From positions 744,001 through 808,000 of the forward strand of contig CAVSYB010000013.1 of assembly GCA_963732155.1 (NCBI GenBank): a stretch of DNA of 64,000 bases, in the 5' to 3' direction. The notes below the pieces were generated by a model, which was not told the origin of the DNA, did not search any database, and saw nothing but the letters and a program-made list of their open reading frames with translations. Shown in pieces: positions 51,180-60,273 of this stretch (position 1 is its first letter; each line of letters opens with the position of its first letter). The position numbers were made by a program, and so were the translations under genes. The stretch is from Roseiarcus sp963732155. Its GTDB lineage: Bacteria; Pseudomonadota; Alphaproteobacteria; Rhizobiales; Beijerinckiaceae.

Positions 51180-53027
51180 TCACCCCGGCGCCCCGCGGGA
51201 GGCGACGAGCCTGCCGTTTTCAAAAGTCAAGATACGGGCGCAGAGCTGCAAGCTTTCCTGTCGATGAGCGACGATCACCGTCGTCGGCGCCGGTTGCAGC
51301 CGCCCGACGGCCGCCAGTATCGTCCGTTCCCCGGCGACGTCGATGGCGCTCGTCGCCTCGTCGAGCACGAGCAGACGCGGCCGGCGCAAGACGGCGCGCG
51401 CCAAGGCGATGCGCTGGCGCTCGCCGCCGGACACCAGCGAACCGCGCTCGCCGACGATCGTGTCGAGCCCGTTCGCCATCTCGCTCACCAGGCGATCGGC
51501 GCCGGCCAATGTCAAAGCGGCCCAGAGCTCGGCCTCGCTGGCGCGATCGTTGGCCCAAAGCAGATTGCGGCGGATCGTGTCGTGAAAGAGAAACGGGTCC
51601 TGCGAAACATAGCTGATGGCGTTGCGCCAGCTCGCCAGCGCCGCGCCGTCCAACCTCGTTCCGCCGATCATGATCGTCCCCGACTGCGGGCGGATGAGCC
51701 CGACGAGCAAATCGGCGAAGGTCGTCTTACCGGCGCCCGATGGACCCGTCACGCCGACGATTTCTCCGGCTTCGATTTGAAGGTTTAAATCTCGGACGCC
51801 GTTGACGCTGGTCTGATCGCCGCTATTGCGGTCGCCGTGCGCGAAGGTCACCGCACGAAACACGATCGGACCGTGGCGATCGAGGGAAACCGGTCCCGCG
51901 GCGGCTGGCGCCGTGGTCTCGGGCGGTAGTTCCAGTTCGAGCTCCTGCAATCTTTCATAGGCCGACAACCCGTGCGCGAATTGCTGCGCGCTGCGAAAGA
52001 TTTGCAGAGCGGGGCCGCTCATCCGCGTCAGGATCAGCAGCAGAGTGATGACCACCGGCGCCGGCATATCCATCAGACCGAAGCCAATGAAGGCGCAAAC
52101 GGCGCCGGAAAGTCCGAAGAGGGTCGAGAACGCCGCCTGGTCGGTCGCCTGCTGGCGCAGGAAATCCAACTGCCGCCGTTTCATCGCGGTGATCGTCTCC
52201 TCGAATTCGGTGACGAAGGCGGTTTGCATGTTCTGGCTCATCGCGAGCTTCAAACCACCGAGCAACTGGCCGACCGAATGCGTCAAGGCGAGATAGCCGC
52301 CGGCGATGAGACTGCCCAGGTGATAACCTCGGCGGAGCGTGAGACCCGTCCTCAACGTCGCGGCCCCGAGCAGGACCATCGAAAGCGCCGCGAATTTCGG
52401 CGCCAGCAGGAGCGCTACCGCGCATTGGCTGGCGAACACCAAAAGAGCCACCAGGCCGTCCAGCGCGAATTGGGCCAACGCGCCGGCGCGATCGATGTCG
52501 CCGCCTATCACTTGCATGACGCGGGCGTGCCGGAGCTTCAGCACACGTTCCCAACTCGTCGCGGCAAGCCGGCGCAATATCTCGCGGCGGCGTCTTTCGA
52601 TGAAGCCGATCCGCAATTCCCCGAGCAATCGGGTGCGCGCCGAAATGACGAGGGCGCGCAGGACGAGCAAGGACGCGAAGAACGCGAGCAGGACGAACAG
52701 ACGGGTCACGCGCGCTTCCGCATGGAGCAATTTGAAGACCGTGGCGGTGACGACCCCGACCCGCGCGCCGGCCGCGCCGGCGTCCATCGTCAGCCCGAGG
52801 AAGGGAATGATGAGAACCAGCCCGACGTTCTCGAGCAGAGCGCCGAGCCCGATGAGCAGCACGGCCCATGCGCCCCGCCACCCGGCGAATCTCGCGAAGT
52901 CGCGCAAGAACTCAAACCCGGCCTCGATCGAAAGGCGCGCCGTCGCCTGGTTCGGCGCGGCGGGAGCGGCCGGCGCCGCCGATCCTTTCCCGATCACGAA
53001 AACCGCCTTGGTCGCCGCCTCGCTCAT
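51180..53027 (-). CDS. ABC exporter (fused membrane and ATPase domains)
   Basis: 615 residues. The membrane domain has about six spans (for example WAVLLIGLGALLENVGLVLI). The ATPase has Walker A GPSGAGKTTFADLLVG, signature LVSGGERQRIALARAVL and Walker B LLVLDEATSAID. The layout is that of half-transporters exporting peptides or lipids, like the McjD/LarD exporters of lasso clusters or MsbA-like flippases. No N-terminal peptidase domain is seen. Coupled to the nucleotidyltransferase downstream. Confidence 0.88.
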   Translation of the reverse strand: MSEAATKAVFVIGKGSAAPAAPAAPNQATARLSIEAGFEFLRDFARFAGWRGAWAVLLIGLGALLENVGLVLIIPFLGLTMDAGAAGARVGVVTATVFKLLHAEARVTRLFVLLAFFASLLVLRALVISARTRLLGELRIGFIERRRREILRRLAATSWERVLKLRHARVMQVIGGDIDRAGALAQFALDGLVALLVFASQCAVALLLAPKFAALSMVLLGAATLRTGLTLRRGYHLGSLIAGGYLALTHSVGQLLGGLKLAMSQNMQTAFVTEFEETITAMKRRQLDFLRQQATDQAAFSTLFGLSGAVCAFIGFGLMDMPAPVVITLLLILTRMSGPALQIFRSAQQFAHGLSAYERLQELELELPPETTAPAAAGPVSLDRHGPIVFRAVTFAHGDRNSGDQTSVNGVRDLNLQIEAGEIVGVTGPSGAGKTTFADLLVGLIRPQSGTIMIGGTRLDGAALASWRNAISYVSQDPFLFHDTIRRNLLWANDRASEAELWAALTLAGADRLVSEMANGLDTIVGERGSLVSGGERQRIALARAVLRRPRLLVLDEATSAIDVAGERTILAAVGRLQPAPTTVIVAHRQESLQLCARILTFENGRLVASRGAPG

Positions 53028-53871
53028 CTCAATCGCCCACCCGATTTCGTCGAGGACGCAGTCGCCGCCTGTTCCCCGGGCCGGACAACAGGAGCCGCCG
53101 CCTCCAGCACGCGGACCGCGGCGATCATCGGGGCGTCGACGGCCGGTTCGGACTCGTCACGCTCTCGGCAGGCGAGCGGGAGAGGTCGCCCCGCTGCGCG
53201 AAGCGCGACCGGCGCGGACCTTCTCCGGCGCACGCGGGCGGCCGGGCGCGATCTATCGATACAGGTTCGACACTTGCCATTCGGATGCGCATCCCCTTCG
53301 ATCGAACGGCCGACAGGTTCGTGCGCGCGCGCCGACAAGTCAAATTGCGACGTCCCGTTCGGCTCCCCGAGGAGTCCTTGCGTCGGCGCATCATCCCCTG
53401 AGCTCAGTGGCTCGCAGAAGAGCCCCGATGAAGGCCAAGCCGCCGACCGCTCAGCGTTCGAGAGCGCTTGGCCAAGGAGCCTCCGCGGCGAGGGCGCGAA
53501 TGGCGCTGGAAATCTGTTGCATCGCAAATCTACGGCGAGCCGCGCTGATAAACCACGCTTTAAATCGAATGTTGAGAGGTTTCCGACGCCGGTCCGATGC
53601 GACGTCGCCCTGCGCCGCGGCGTCGACATCCGTTGCGCCCGGGTCGGCTCAGGCGCCGCGGCGGGGCGGCGGATCGGGGGGAATCATGCGGAATGCAGGG
53701 AGAATCTTTGACATTGCGCAGAAGTGGCATACGATCTCGCGCGGCAATTGGGGCCAGCCTCGACAAGAATAACATCCAGAACGCGTGATCCGAGTTTCGG
53801 CTTAGGCGCCGCGTTGTCGCGCGCGCGGCGAATCCGGTCGGAGGGCGACGGTTAGAGGGGATGCGTTGTCG
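53028..53871. other. Divergent 840-bp region between exporter and sugar transferase genes
   Basis: Open frames exist, the longest on the minus strand from 53629 to 53024. It overlaps the exporter start by ATGA, as real coupled genes do. Its Arg-rich composition, unremarkable codon use and lack of similarity to anything I recognise make it a weak candidate. The region also holds the promoter of the sugar-transferase gene; GAGGGG lies about eleven bases before its ATG. No clear precursor-peptide gene was found. Confidence 0.4.
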
Positions 53872-55455
53872 ATGAAAACCCACGCTCCGACGTCCAACGA
53901 GAGGATTGGACGGTTCATTGATTTTCGCGACGTGCTGAGCGTGATCCTCGCCGGGCCGATTGCCTTTGTGCTCCGGGACCAGAATTTGATCGTCAACGAT
54001 CACGCCCAGCAGACATTTATCTATTGTGCGATGGCCAGCGTGGCGGGCCTGTTGATGCTCGTCGTTTTCCATCTGGGCAAGAACCTCAGCGATTACGTTT
54101 CGACGCAGGAGGTCCAGTCCGTTGTCAAGGCGGCGCTGGCGACTACGACGCTGACGTCCTTCGCGCTATTTTCGGTCACACGTCTCGATTTCGTGCCACG
54201 CTCGATTCCGGTCATTCACTTTCTGGTTTTGACTTCGCTAATGTTTTTCTTTCGCGCCGTCGCGGCGAAAAGGCGAGAGTATAGGGAAAAGAAAAACGTC
54301 CGGGTCGTCACCAATCCGGAGTATGTATTGCTCATCGGCGCCAATCGGCTGGCGTGGTTTTACTTGCGGCTGGTCGACAATTTCGATCTTGGGCGGACGA
54401 CTATCGTCGCCATTCTTGACGATGACGCGAGATTGTTCGGACGGTCGATGATCGGTTACCCGGTGCTCGCGCCGCCCTCCGAACTCCACCGCGTGATCTC
54501 GGAATACAGAGTTCATGGGGTTCGCGTCAACAAGGTCTTGATCGCCGCGAACCGCCAGGCGGACGCAGGGCATTGTTGGCGGGGCGTCGAAGACTATTGT
54601 CGCAATTCGGATATTTCTTTGGATTTCCTCGGCGACATGCTGGGTATCGAGCTCGACGCGCCGGCGCCGTCCGATCAAGTCATCGAGGCCTCAGCGTTCT
54701 CGGTGCGCCCTTACTTCAAGTTCAAGCGTGTTTTCGACTTCTCCATTTCGTCGGTTGTGATTTGCGCATTGTCGCCGGTTTTCGTGCTTGTCGGCCTTGG
54801 CGTTCTGATTGATGTCGGCTGGCCTGTTGTGTTTTGGCAGAAGCGTGATGGACGGGCCGGGGCGCCATTCCTCGTTTACAAGTTTCGCACGCTGCGCGCG
54901 CCATTCGACCGCCGGGGGCGTTTTGTCGAGGATGGCCAGCGGACGTCCCGCTTTGGCCGGCTCCTGCGTCGAACGAGGCTGGATGAACTTCCGCAAATGT
55001 GGAACGTGATGGCCGGCGATATGTCCTTCGTCGGACCGCGTCCGCTCCTGCTCGTCGACCAGCCCCGCACAAGCGCATTGCGGCTGCGGGTATTGCCGGG
55101 ACTGACGGGATGGGCGCAAATCCATGGCGGCAAACTGGTGGCCGTCGACGAAAAGGGCGTGCTCGATGATTGGTATGTCGAACACGCCTCTCTCTGGCTG
55201 GATATCCGGATCATCCTGCGCACCGCCGCGATCGTGATTCTCGGCGACCGGCGGGCGGAGCGAAAACCCCCATCCAAGGTCGTGGAGGAAGGGCGGCGCG
55301 ATGCTGGACAGCCCACCTTCACCGGCCAGGTCCAGTTGATGGCGGAATCAAACCTCCTGACGATTGACGCCTTCCGTAAGGAAATGTTGGTAGGCAAGCC
55401 GAAGACCTTCTCGCAGCGGGGTTCGCGCCCGCCAGCCAAGGGCAGCCATCCGTGA
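53872..55455 (+). CDS. Exopolysaccharide initiating sugar-phosphate transferase
   Basis: 527 residues, polyisoprenyl-phosphate hexose-1-phosphate transferase. Four N-terminal spans (for example FIYCAMASVAGLLMLVVFHL), a CoA-binding-like middle domain (YVLLIGANRLAWFYLRLV) and the C-terminal catalytic domain: KRVFDFSISSVVICALSPVF, FWQKRDGRAGAPFLVYKFRT, LRRTRLDELPQMWNVMAGDM and SFVGPRPLL. This starts repeat-unit synthesis on undecaprenyl phosphate. The last roughly 50 residues extend past the family end and overlap the convergent fcl gene by 108 bases. Confidence 0.9.
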   Translation: MKTHAPTSNERIGRFIDFRDVLSVILAGPIAFVLRDQNLIVNDHAQQTFIYCAMASVAGLLMLVVFHLGKNLSDYVSTQEVQSVVKAALATTTLTSFALFSVTRLDFVPRSIPVIHFLVLTSLMFFFRAVAAKRREYREKKNVRVVTNPEYVLLIGANRLAWFYLRLVDNFDLGRTTIVAILDDDARLFGRSMIGYPVLAPPSELHRVISEYRVHGVRVNKVLIAANRQADAGHCWRGVEDYCRNSDISLDFLGDMLGIELDAPAPSDQVIEASAFSVRPYFKFKRVFDFSISSVVICALSPVFVLVGLGVLIDVGWPVVFWQKRDGRAGAPFLVYKFRTLRAPFDRRGRFVEDGQRTSRFGRLLRRTRLDELPQMWNVMAGDMSFVGPRPLLLVDQPRTSALRLRVLPGLTGWAQIHGGKLVAVDEKGVLDDWYVEHASLWLDIRIILRTAAIVILGDRRAERKPPSKVVEEGRRDAGQPTFTGQVQLMAESNLLTIDAFRKEMLVGKPKTFSQRGSRPPAKGSHP

Positions 55456-56313
55456 AATGTCGAGGAGTTTTCTCGGCGTTCCGTCGGGTTTGCCGGCGTC
55501 GTAGACAATCCGGCCGCCGTAGCCGACGGTCTCGGCCACCAGCCGAGCGAATTCGGCGATGCTCACGTCCTCTCCCACGCCGATGTTCACCGGGTCGTCG
55601 CCATCGTAATCCCTAAGGAGGAGAGCGCAGGCCTCGGCAAAATCCTCCACATAGAGAAACTCGCGCCGCGGCGTTCCCGTTCCCCAAACGACGACCGCCG
55701 GACTTCCGGCCTGCCGTGCTTCATGAAATCGCCGAATCAGCGCCGCGACGACGTGACCATGTTCGAGATGATAATTGTCGCCGGGCCCATAAAGATTGGA
55801 CGGCATGACGGATATATAATGGCGGCCGTATTGTCGCCGATAAGCCTGAACGAGCTTCAGACCGGCGATTTTGGCGATCGCATACCACTCGTTGCTCGGT
55901 TCGAGCGGGCCGGTCAATAACGACTCCTCGCGGATGGGTTGCGGCGCGTCGCGAGGATAGAGGCAGGTCGAGCCTAGAAATAACAGCCGATCGACGCCGA
56001 CGTGGTGGCAGGCGGTGATCAGATTTGTCTGAATGGCGAGATTGTCGGCGAGAAAATCGACCGGAAAGTCGCTGTTGGCCTTGATGCCCCCGACGCGGGC
56101 CGCCGCCAGGACGACGACATCCGGCCGGAGTTCCTCGAGCAGACGTTCGGTTTCCCGCTGTCGCCGAAGGTCGACCGCGGCCCGTTCGGCGGTCAGCGTG
56201 ATGCAGCCAACGCGAGCCAATCGCCGCGCAATCGCCGCTCCGGCCATGCCCCTGTGACCCGCTACAAAAACGCGCCGCCCATTCAGGGAAAACGGCGTCG
56301 GGAATTCGGTCAT
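55348..56313 (-). CDS. fcl: GDP-L-fucose synthase
   Basis: 321-residue NAD(P)-dependent epimerase/reductase completing GDP-L-fucose synthesis. VFVAGHRGMAGAAIARRL is the Rossmann motif, ARVGGIKANSDFPVDFLADN is characteristic of Fcl, and the catalytic SCLYP/YAIAKIAG pair provides Ser and the YxxxK. Directly follows gmd on the same strand (nine bases). Points to fucose in the surface polysaccharide. Confidence 0.94.
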   Translation of the reverse strand: MTEFPTPFSLNGRRVFVAGHRGMAGAAIARRLARVGCITLTAERAAVDLRRQRETERLLEELRPDVVVLAAARVGGIKANSDFPVDFLADNLAIQTNLITACHHVGVDRLLFLGSTCLYPRDAPQPIREESLLTGPLEPSNEWYAIAKIAGLKLVQAYRRQYGRHYISVMPSNLYGPGDNYHLEHGHVVAALIRRFHEARQAGSPAVVVWGTGTPRREFLYVEDFAEACALLLRDYDGDDPVNIGVGEDVSIAEFARLVAETVGYGGRIVYDAGKPDGTPRKLLDISRMAALGWRARTPLREGLRLAYQHFLTEGVNRQEV

Positions 56314-56322
56314 CGGAACGCG

Positions 56323-57394
56323 TCAGTCATGGCCATCGCTCCGCTCCGCCTGGCCTTTCAGGAGTCGAAGGTCGGAACGAACCATCTCGGAGACGAGGTC
56401 GCGGAAGCTTGTCTGATGCGTCCAGCCCAGTCTTTCTCGCGCCTTGGTGGCGTCTCCGGCCAACACATCGACTTCGGTGGGTCGAAAGTAGAATGGATCG
56501 ACCCGCACCAGGATCTGGCCGCTGCTCCTGTCGACTCCGGTCTCGTCGACGCCCTCGCCGCGCCATTCGATCCGTCGGTCGATCTCGCCAAACGCGAGTT
56601 CCGCGAACTCGCGAACCGAATGGGTTTCCCCGGTGGCCAGGACGAAGTCATCCGGTTTCTGTTGCTGGACGATCCTGTACATACCCTCCACATAGTCGCG
56701 CGCATGACCCCAGTCTCGCCTGGCGTCGAGATTGCCGAGATACACGCAGGATTGCCGCCCCAGCTCGATCGCCGCCACGGCGCGGGTGATCTTGCGCGTC
56801 ACGAAGGTTTCCCCTCGAATCGGGCTTTCGTGATTGAACAGGATGCCGTTCGAGGCGTGAAACCCATAGGCCTCGCGATAATTGACGGTGATCCAATACG
56901 CGTAGAGCTTCGCCGCGGCATAGGGCGAGCGCGGATAGAAGGGCGTCGCTTCGCGTTGGCGAGGCTCCTGGGCGAACCCATAGAGCTCCGACGTTGAGGC
57001 CTGATAGAAGCGCGTTTGGTCGCGCAACCCTAGAATGCGGATGGCCTCGAGCAAACGAAGCGTACCGATGGCGTTCACGTTGGCGGTATATTCAGGCGTT
57101 TCAAAGGACACCTGGACGTGGCTCTGCGCGGCCAGATTATAGATTTCTGTGGGGCGGGTTTCCTGAATGATTCTGAATTAGATTCGAAGTGTCCGTCAGG
57201 TCGCCGTAGTGGAGGAAAAATCGGACGTCCGGTCCGTGCCGGTCCTGGTAGAGATGGTCGATGCGATCGGTGTTGAACGAGGACGAACGCCGCTTGATCC
57301 CATGGACGACATAGCCCTTGTCGAGAAGAAGCTCAGCGAGGAATGCGCCGTCCTGGCCGGTGACCCCGGTAATCAGCGCAATTTTGGTCGCCAT
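56323..57394 (-). pseudogene. gmd: GDP-mannose 4,6-dehydratase, frameshifted
   Basis: The start piece (57394 to 57137) has IALITGVTGQDGAFLAELLL and RRSSSFNTDRIDHLYQD. The rest (TEIYNLAAQSHVQVSFETPE, FYQASTSELYG, YPRSPYAAAKLYAYWITVNY) continues in another frame to 56323. Loss of one base around 57170-57180 would turn the end of the first piece into LIRIIQETRPTEIYNLAAQS, which fits the family well, giving about 357 residues. The step GDP-mannose to 4-keto-6-deoxymannose feeds the adjacent Fcl. A sequencing indel is a plausible cause. Confidence 0.85.
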
Positions 57395-57624
57395 CCGAGT
57401 CGTCTGGCTCCCGGGAGAATTTCCATCGCTCCAACATTTAGCGGACGCCTCCAGAAGCGTCCAGTCCCGACGACGGCAGGGCCTTGGCGGCGCCCGACAT
57501 CTGAAGGCGATGGTTCGAGGGTTCAGCCGGCTGGCCAGCGCGAGGCTTCGTCGACAGGAGCCGCGCCGCGTGGGGCCTATGCGATTTGTCGGCTTGGATA
57601 TTCATCGGGAGCGGCGAAACAGGC

Positions 57625-58482
57625 TTATAGTTCCAATCGATAGCCCAAACGCGTCATGACGGCGCCATGGGCGTGTTCGATCGCTCTCGCCTGCTCGACT
57701 GTCAATGTCTCGCGCCAACCGCCGACCCGGCCGGCGCGGAAAAAGGGCGCGGTGCGCGACATCCGCTCGGCAAAGCCCTTCTCGCTTTCCTGGCGCTGCA
57801 ATTCGGCAAAATCCGCGTGACCGATCGCCCGTTCGATTTCCGCAATTGTCGCCTCCCGCTCCGCAAAACCAAGCGCGGCGCCAAAGCCCGCGACCGGATC
57901 GGCGACGAGGTCTTCGTAGCGGGACATGCGCACTGGGACGTCGGTCTGGTCGAGCCAACTCGTCACATGCCCACTCCATCCTTGAAGTTTTTGCCTGAGT
58001 TGGGGCTCCATGGCCTTGCGCCGCTGGCATAGGGCGCCATCGACGGCGTTCATGAATTTTATGGCGTCATCGATCGTCGTGCTGTTGTGGTGGGCGAGCG
58101 ATATGGCGACGTCGCGCGGGTCGCGGACCAGGTAAACTGCGGCGCGCGCCGCATGGCGACCGAACATCGGCTCGCCGTCCGGGGTAAGCGTATAGGCGTC
58201 GTGGACCTTGATCCAGCGCTGCGCGGTCGCCTCCGCGGCGATCCGCTCGTAGACGCGCGGCCGCAGCCGGTCGACGTCGTCATGGGAGATCAGTCCGGAA
58301 TCAAGAAGCGTCGCGGCTTCGAATTCGTGGCGGCTGCTGGCGATGCCGCCGCGCTCGTCGAGGTCGTTGATGTCGGCCGGTCCATTCTCGCCGGCGGCGA
58401 GATTGGCCAGAAAAATCCGGAACCAGGTGTTGCCGGATTTTGGAAACGAGGCGAGCCAGATGATGCCGGCCCGCGCGGTCAT
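57625..58482 (-). CDS. PAPS-dependent sulfotransferase
   Basis: 285 residues. WLASFPKSGNTWFRIFLANL is the 5'-phosphosulfate-binding loop with the catalytic Lys, and VYLVRDPRDVAISLAHHNST is the 3'-phosphate-binding segment. The start overlaps the HprK-like gene stop (ATGA), so it is the last coupled gene of the modification operon. It could sulfate either a peptide or the polysaccharide made by the adjacent genes. Confidence 0.88.
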   Translation of the reverse strand: MTARAGIIWLASFPKSGNTWFRIFLANLAAGENGPADINDLDERGGIASSRHEFEAATLLDSGLISHDDVDRLRPRVYERIAAEATAQRWIKVHDAYTLTPDGEPMFGRHAARAAVYLVRDPRDVAISLAHHNSTTIDDAIKFMNAVDGALCQRRKAMEPQLRQKLQGWSGHVTSWLDQTDVPVRMSRYEDLVADPVAGFGAALGFAEREATIAEIERAIGHADFAELQRQESEKGFAERMSRTAPFFRAGRVGGWRETLTVEQARAIEHAHGAVMTRLGYRLEL

Positions 58483-59390
58483 CGGCCGAGCGACTGCGAA
58501 TGTTCGCTCACCATCGCAACAGTCTCTTCGATATGCCCGAAACCGCGCGGCCGAACGAGCGTGAATATCTTGGCGTGACCGAACAAGGCGGCCGCCTGCG
58601 CGAGCATCTGCGGCTTCGAGCCGAGCTTGGCGCGCAATCCCGGTCGATAGGCCTGGTAATCGAGCATGCGCATGGCGTCGGGGAGAGCGAGCGAGGCGAT
58701 TCCCTCCTTGAGCGGCGGGCGCGCTTCGCGCAGCACGAAGATCGCGGTCAACCGGCGAGCCGCAGCGACGCTGGATTGGGGCTCGATGAAATATTTCTCG
58801 AAACTTTCGCGCACCGCTTCGCCTTGGCGCGCTCCGAGATCGAGCCGCTCGATGGACTCGCGCCAGAGCTTCAATTGACGCCCATCCGGAAGCACGACGG
58901 GACGGTGTTCCGCGTCCGGGCTGATGACGCAAATGTCGTCGGCGACGAACTCGAAGCCCTCGCGGCAGAGCGCGGCCGCGAGCGTCGATTTGCCGGCGCC
59001 GGAATGGCCACAGATGGCGATCGCGCGACCCTCCCTCGCAACCGCAGCGCCGTGCAACACAAGCGCGCCGCGTTGGTGGAGGAGAATGCCGAACGAGGTT
59101 CCAAGCACAAACGCGGTCGCGTCGCGCATCTTGGCGCCGGGCTCCAGTTCGACGCAAATGTCGCGACCGCTCTCGATGAGAAAGCGAGCCAGTCTGGGCA
59201 CACGCAGCAGGAAAATCTCGCCCGCCATCTCCCAGGTCGGCCCACTGGCGGCCGCCCCTTCCAACCTCGTCGGCACCGCGCTGCGGCGGATCGAAACATC
59301 GAAGGGTCGGGCCGGCGCATGGTCGGGAATCGCGCCGGGCAGCTCCAGTTCGGAAGAAACATGCATGCCGCTGATGAGGTAACTGTGCAT
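58479..59390 (-). CDS. HprK-related serine kinase
   Basis: 303 residues. LVLHGAAVAREGRAIAICG leads to the P-loop GHSGAGKSTLAAALCREGF, followed by FVADDICVIS, the DD pair typical of HPr-kinase-like proteins. There is no PTS neighbour. Such kinases accompany PqqD-like and B2-like proteins in lasso clusters, where they phosphorylate the C-terminal residue (paeninodin type), and in polysaccharide loci. It begins a few bases after the B2-like gene. The start could be the TTG three bases upstream. Confidence 0.83.
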   Translation of the reverse strand: MHSYLISGMHVSSELELPGAIPDHAPARPFDVSIRRSAVPTRLEGAAASGPTWEMAGEIFLLRVPRLARFLIESGRDICVELEPGAKMRDATAFVLGTSFGILLHQRGALVLHGAAVAREGRAIAICGHSGAGKSTLAAALCREGFEFVADDICVISPDAEHRPVVLPDGRQLKLWRESIERLDLGARQGEAVRESFEKYFIEPQSSVAAARRLTAIFVLREARPPLKEGIASLALPDAMRMLDYQAYRPGLRAKLGSKPQMLAQAAALFGHAKIFTLVRPRGFGHIEETVAMVSEHSQSLGR

Positions 59391-59396
59391 CAACCG

Positions 59397-59825
59397 TCAG
59401 CCGAAGCGCGCCAGCGGCGACATGCCGGGGACGCCGGCGGCGCCGACGACGATCTCGCCGCCGGCGACCAGCCAGGCATGCGCGATCAATTTGCCGTTCG
59501 GGTCGAGGGTCGCACCCAGATGAAAGGCCGAGCCGCAGCCGCGACGCGCCAGCATGGCCTTCGCCGCCATGGCTTGCGGCAAGCAAACCGCGTTCCAGGG
59601 AACGTTGCGCGCGGCGATCGTCACCGCCCGCCGCACCCGCGACAACATCGCCCCGTCGCAATTGTCGGTCTCGGGCGCGCGGCGAAGCCACGGCGCCATC
59701 AGCCGGAACGGAACAACCAAGATCATCAACCGCGCCACGCCCAGCATCACGACCGCCTCGCAAACGAGCCAGCGATCCGCGCCGTTCATCGCGAGAAACG
59801 TCCCGATCTTACGCGGCGGCTTCAT
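59397..59825 (-). CDS. Lasso-peptide B2-like transglutaminase-fold protease (intact copy)
   Basis: 142 residues. NVPWNAVCLPQAMAAKAML holds the expected nucleophilic Cys, and KLIAHAWLVAGGEIVVG the His. This is the pattern of the B2/McjB C-terminal domain that removes the leader peptide from lasso precursors. The third, Asp, member is not obvious. The start overlaps the PqqD-like stop by 17 bases, a typical B1-B2 coupling. About 70 percent identical by eye to the copy at 61341-61769. Confidence 0.8.
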   Translation of the reverse strand: MKPPRKIGTFLAMNGADRWLVCEAVVMLGVARLMILVVPFRLMAPWLRRAPETDNCDGAMLSRVRRAVTIAARNVPWNAVCLPQAMAAKAMLARRGCGSAFHLGATLDPNGKLIAHAWLVAGGEIVVGAAGVPGMSPLARFG

Positions 59826-60096
59826 GAACCATCCCGTTATCGACGAGATCGCCGGTGAATTTCAACACCTCGGCTTCGCAGGTCGGTTCATCGACTTCGA
59901 ACTCTTCGCAGAGTTGCGCGCAGAGCTGAGCGACAGTCTTCGGAGTTTCGAGCAATTCCCAAATTCGCGAGGCGACCGCGTTCAGGCCGTAATAACGGCC
60001 CGCTTCGATGCTCATCATCACCGCTTCGTCGGCGCCGACGGGCGCGTGCAGGATGTCGCCGTCGCGGACCAGTTTGGTCTCGGGCGTGATCGGCAT
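59809..60096 (-). CDS. PqqD-like peptide-recognition protein (intact copy)
   Basis: 95 residues. VRDGDILHAPVGADEAVMM, AGRYYGLNAVASRIWELLE and KTVAQLCAQLCEEFEVDE are the typical strand and helix blocks of the PqqD/RRE family, which binds leader peptides and hands them to maturation enzymes. Directly upstream of the B2-like gene and overlapping it. Confidence 0.82.
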   Translation of the reverse strand: MPITPETKLVRDGDILHAPVGADEAVMMSIEAGRYYGLNAVASRIWELLETPKTVAQLCAQLCEEFEVDEPTCEAEVLKFTGDLVDNGMVHEAAA

Positions 60097-60273
60097 GGTG
60101 AGGCTCCGCCGCCCCCTGGGCGCGCTTGGAATGGTCGAGGGGCATTATTGGGCAACCCGGCTTTGCGAGCAAGGGCGGAGGGAGCTGCAAGGGGCGGAGC
60201 CCAGCGAACCCCATCGTCTCTTCCAGCCTAGCAAAGCCGACGAGGCGATGGGCTTCGCTTCGTTCGGCACGTT

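Noticed and set aside
53024..53629. Minus-strand frame overlapping the ABC exporter start by ATGA
   Set aside because: The overlap is suggestive, but the sequence is Arg-rich without recognisable domains and codon bias is weak in its middle; not strong enough to annotate as a gene.
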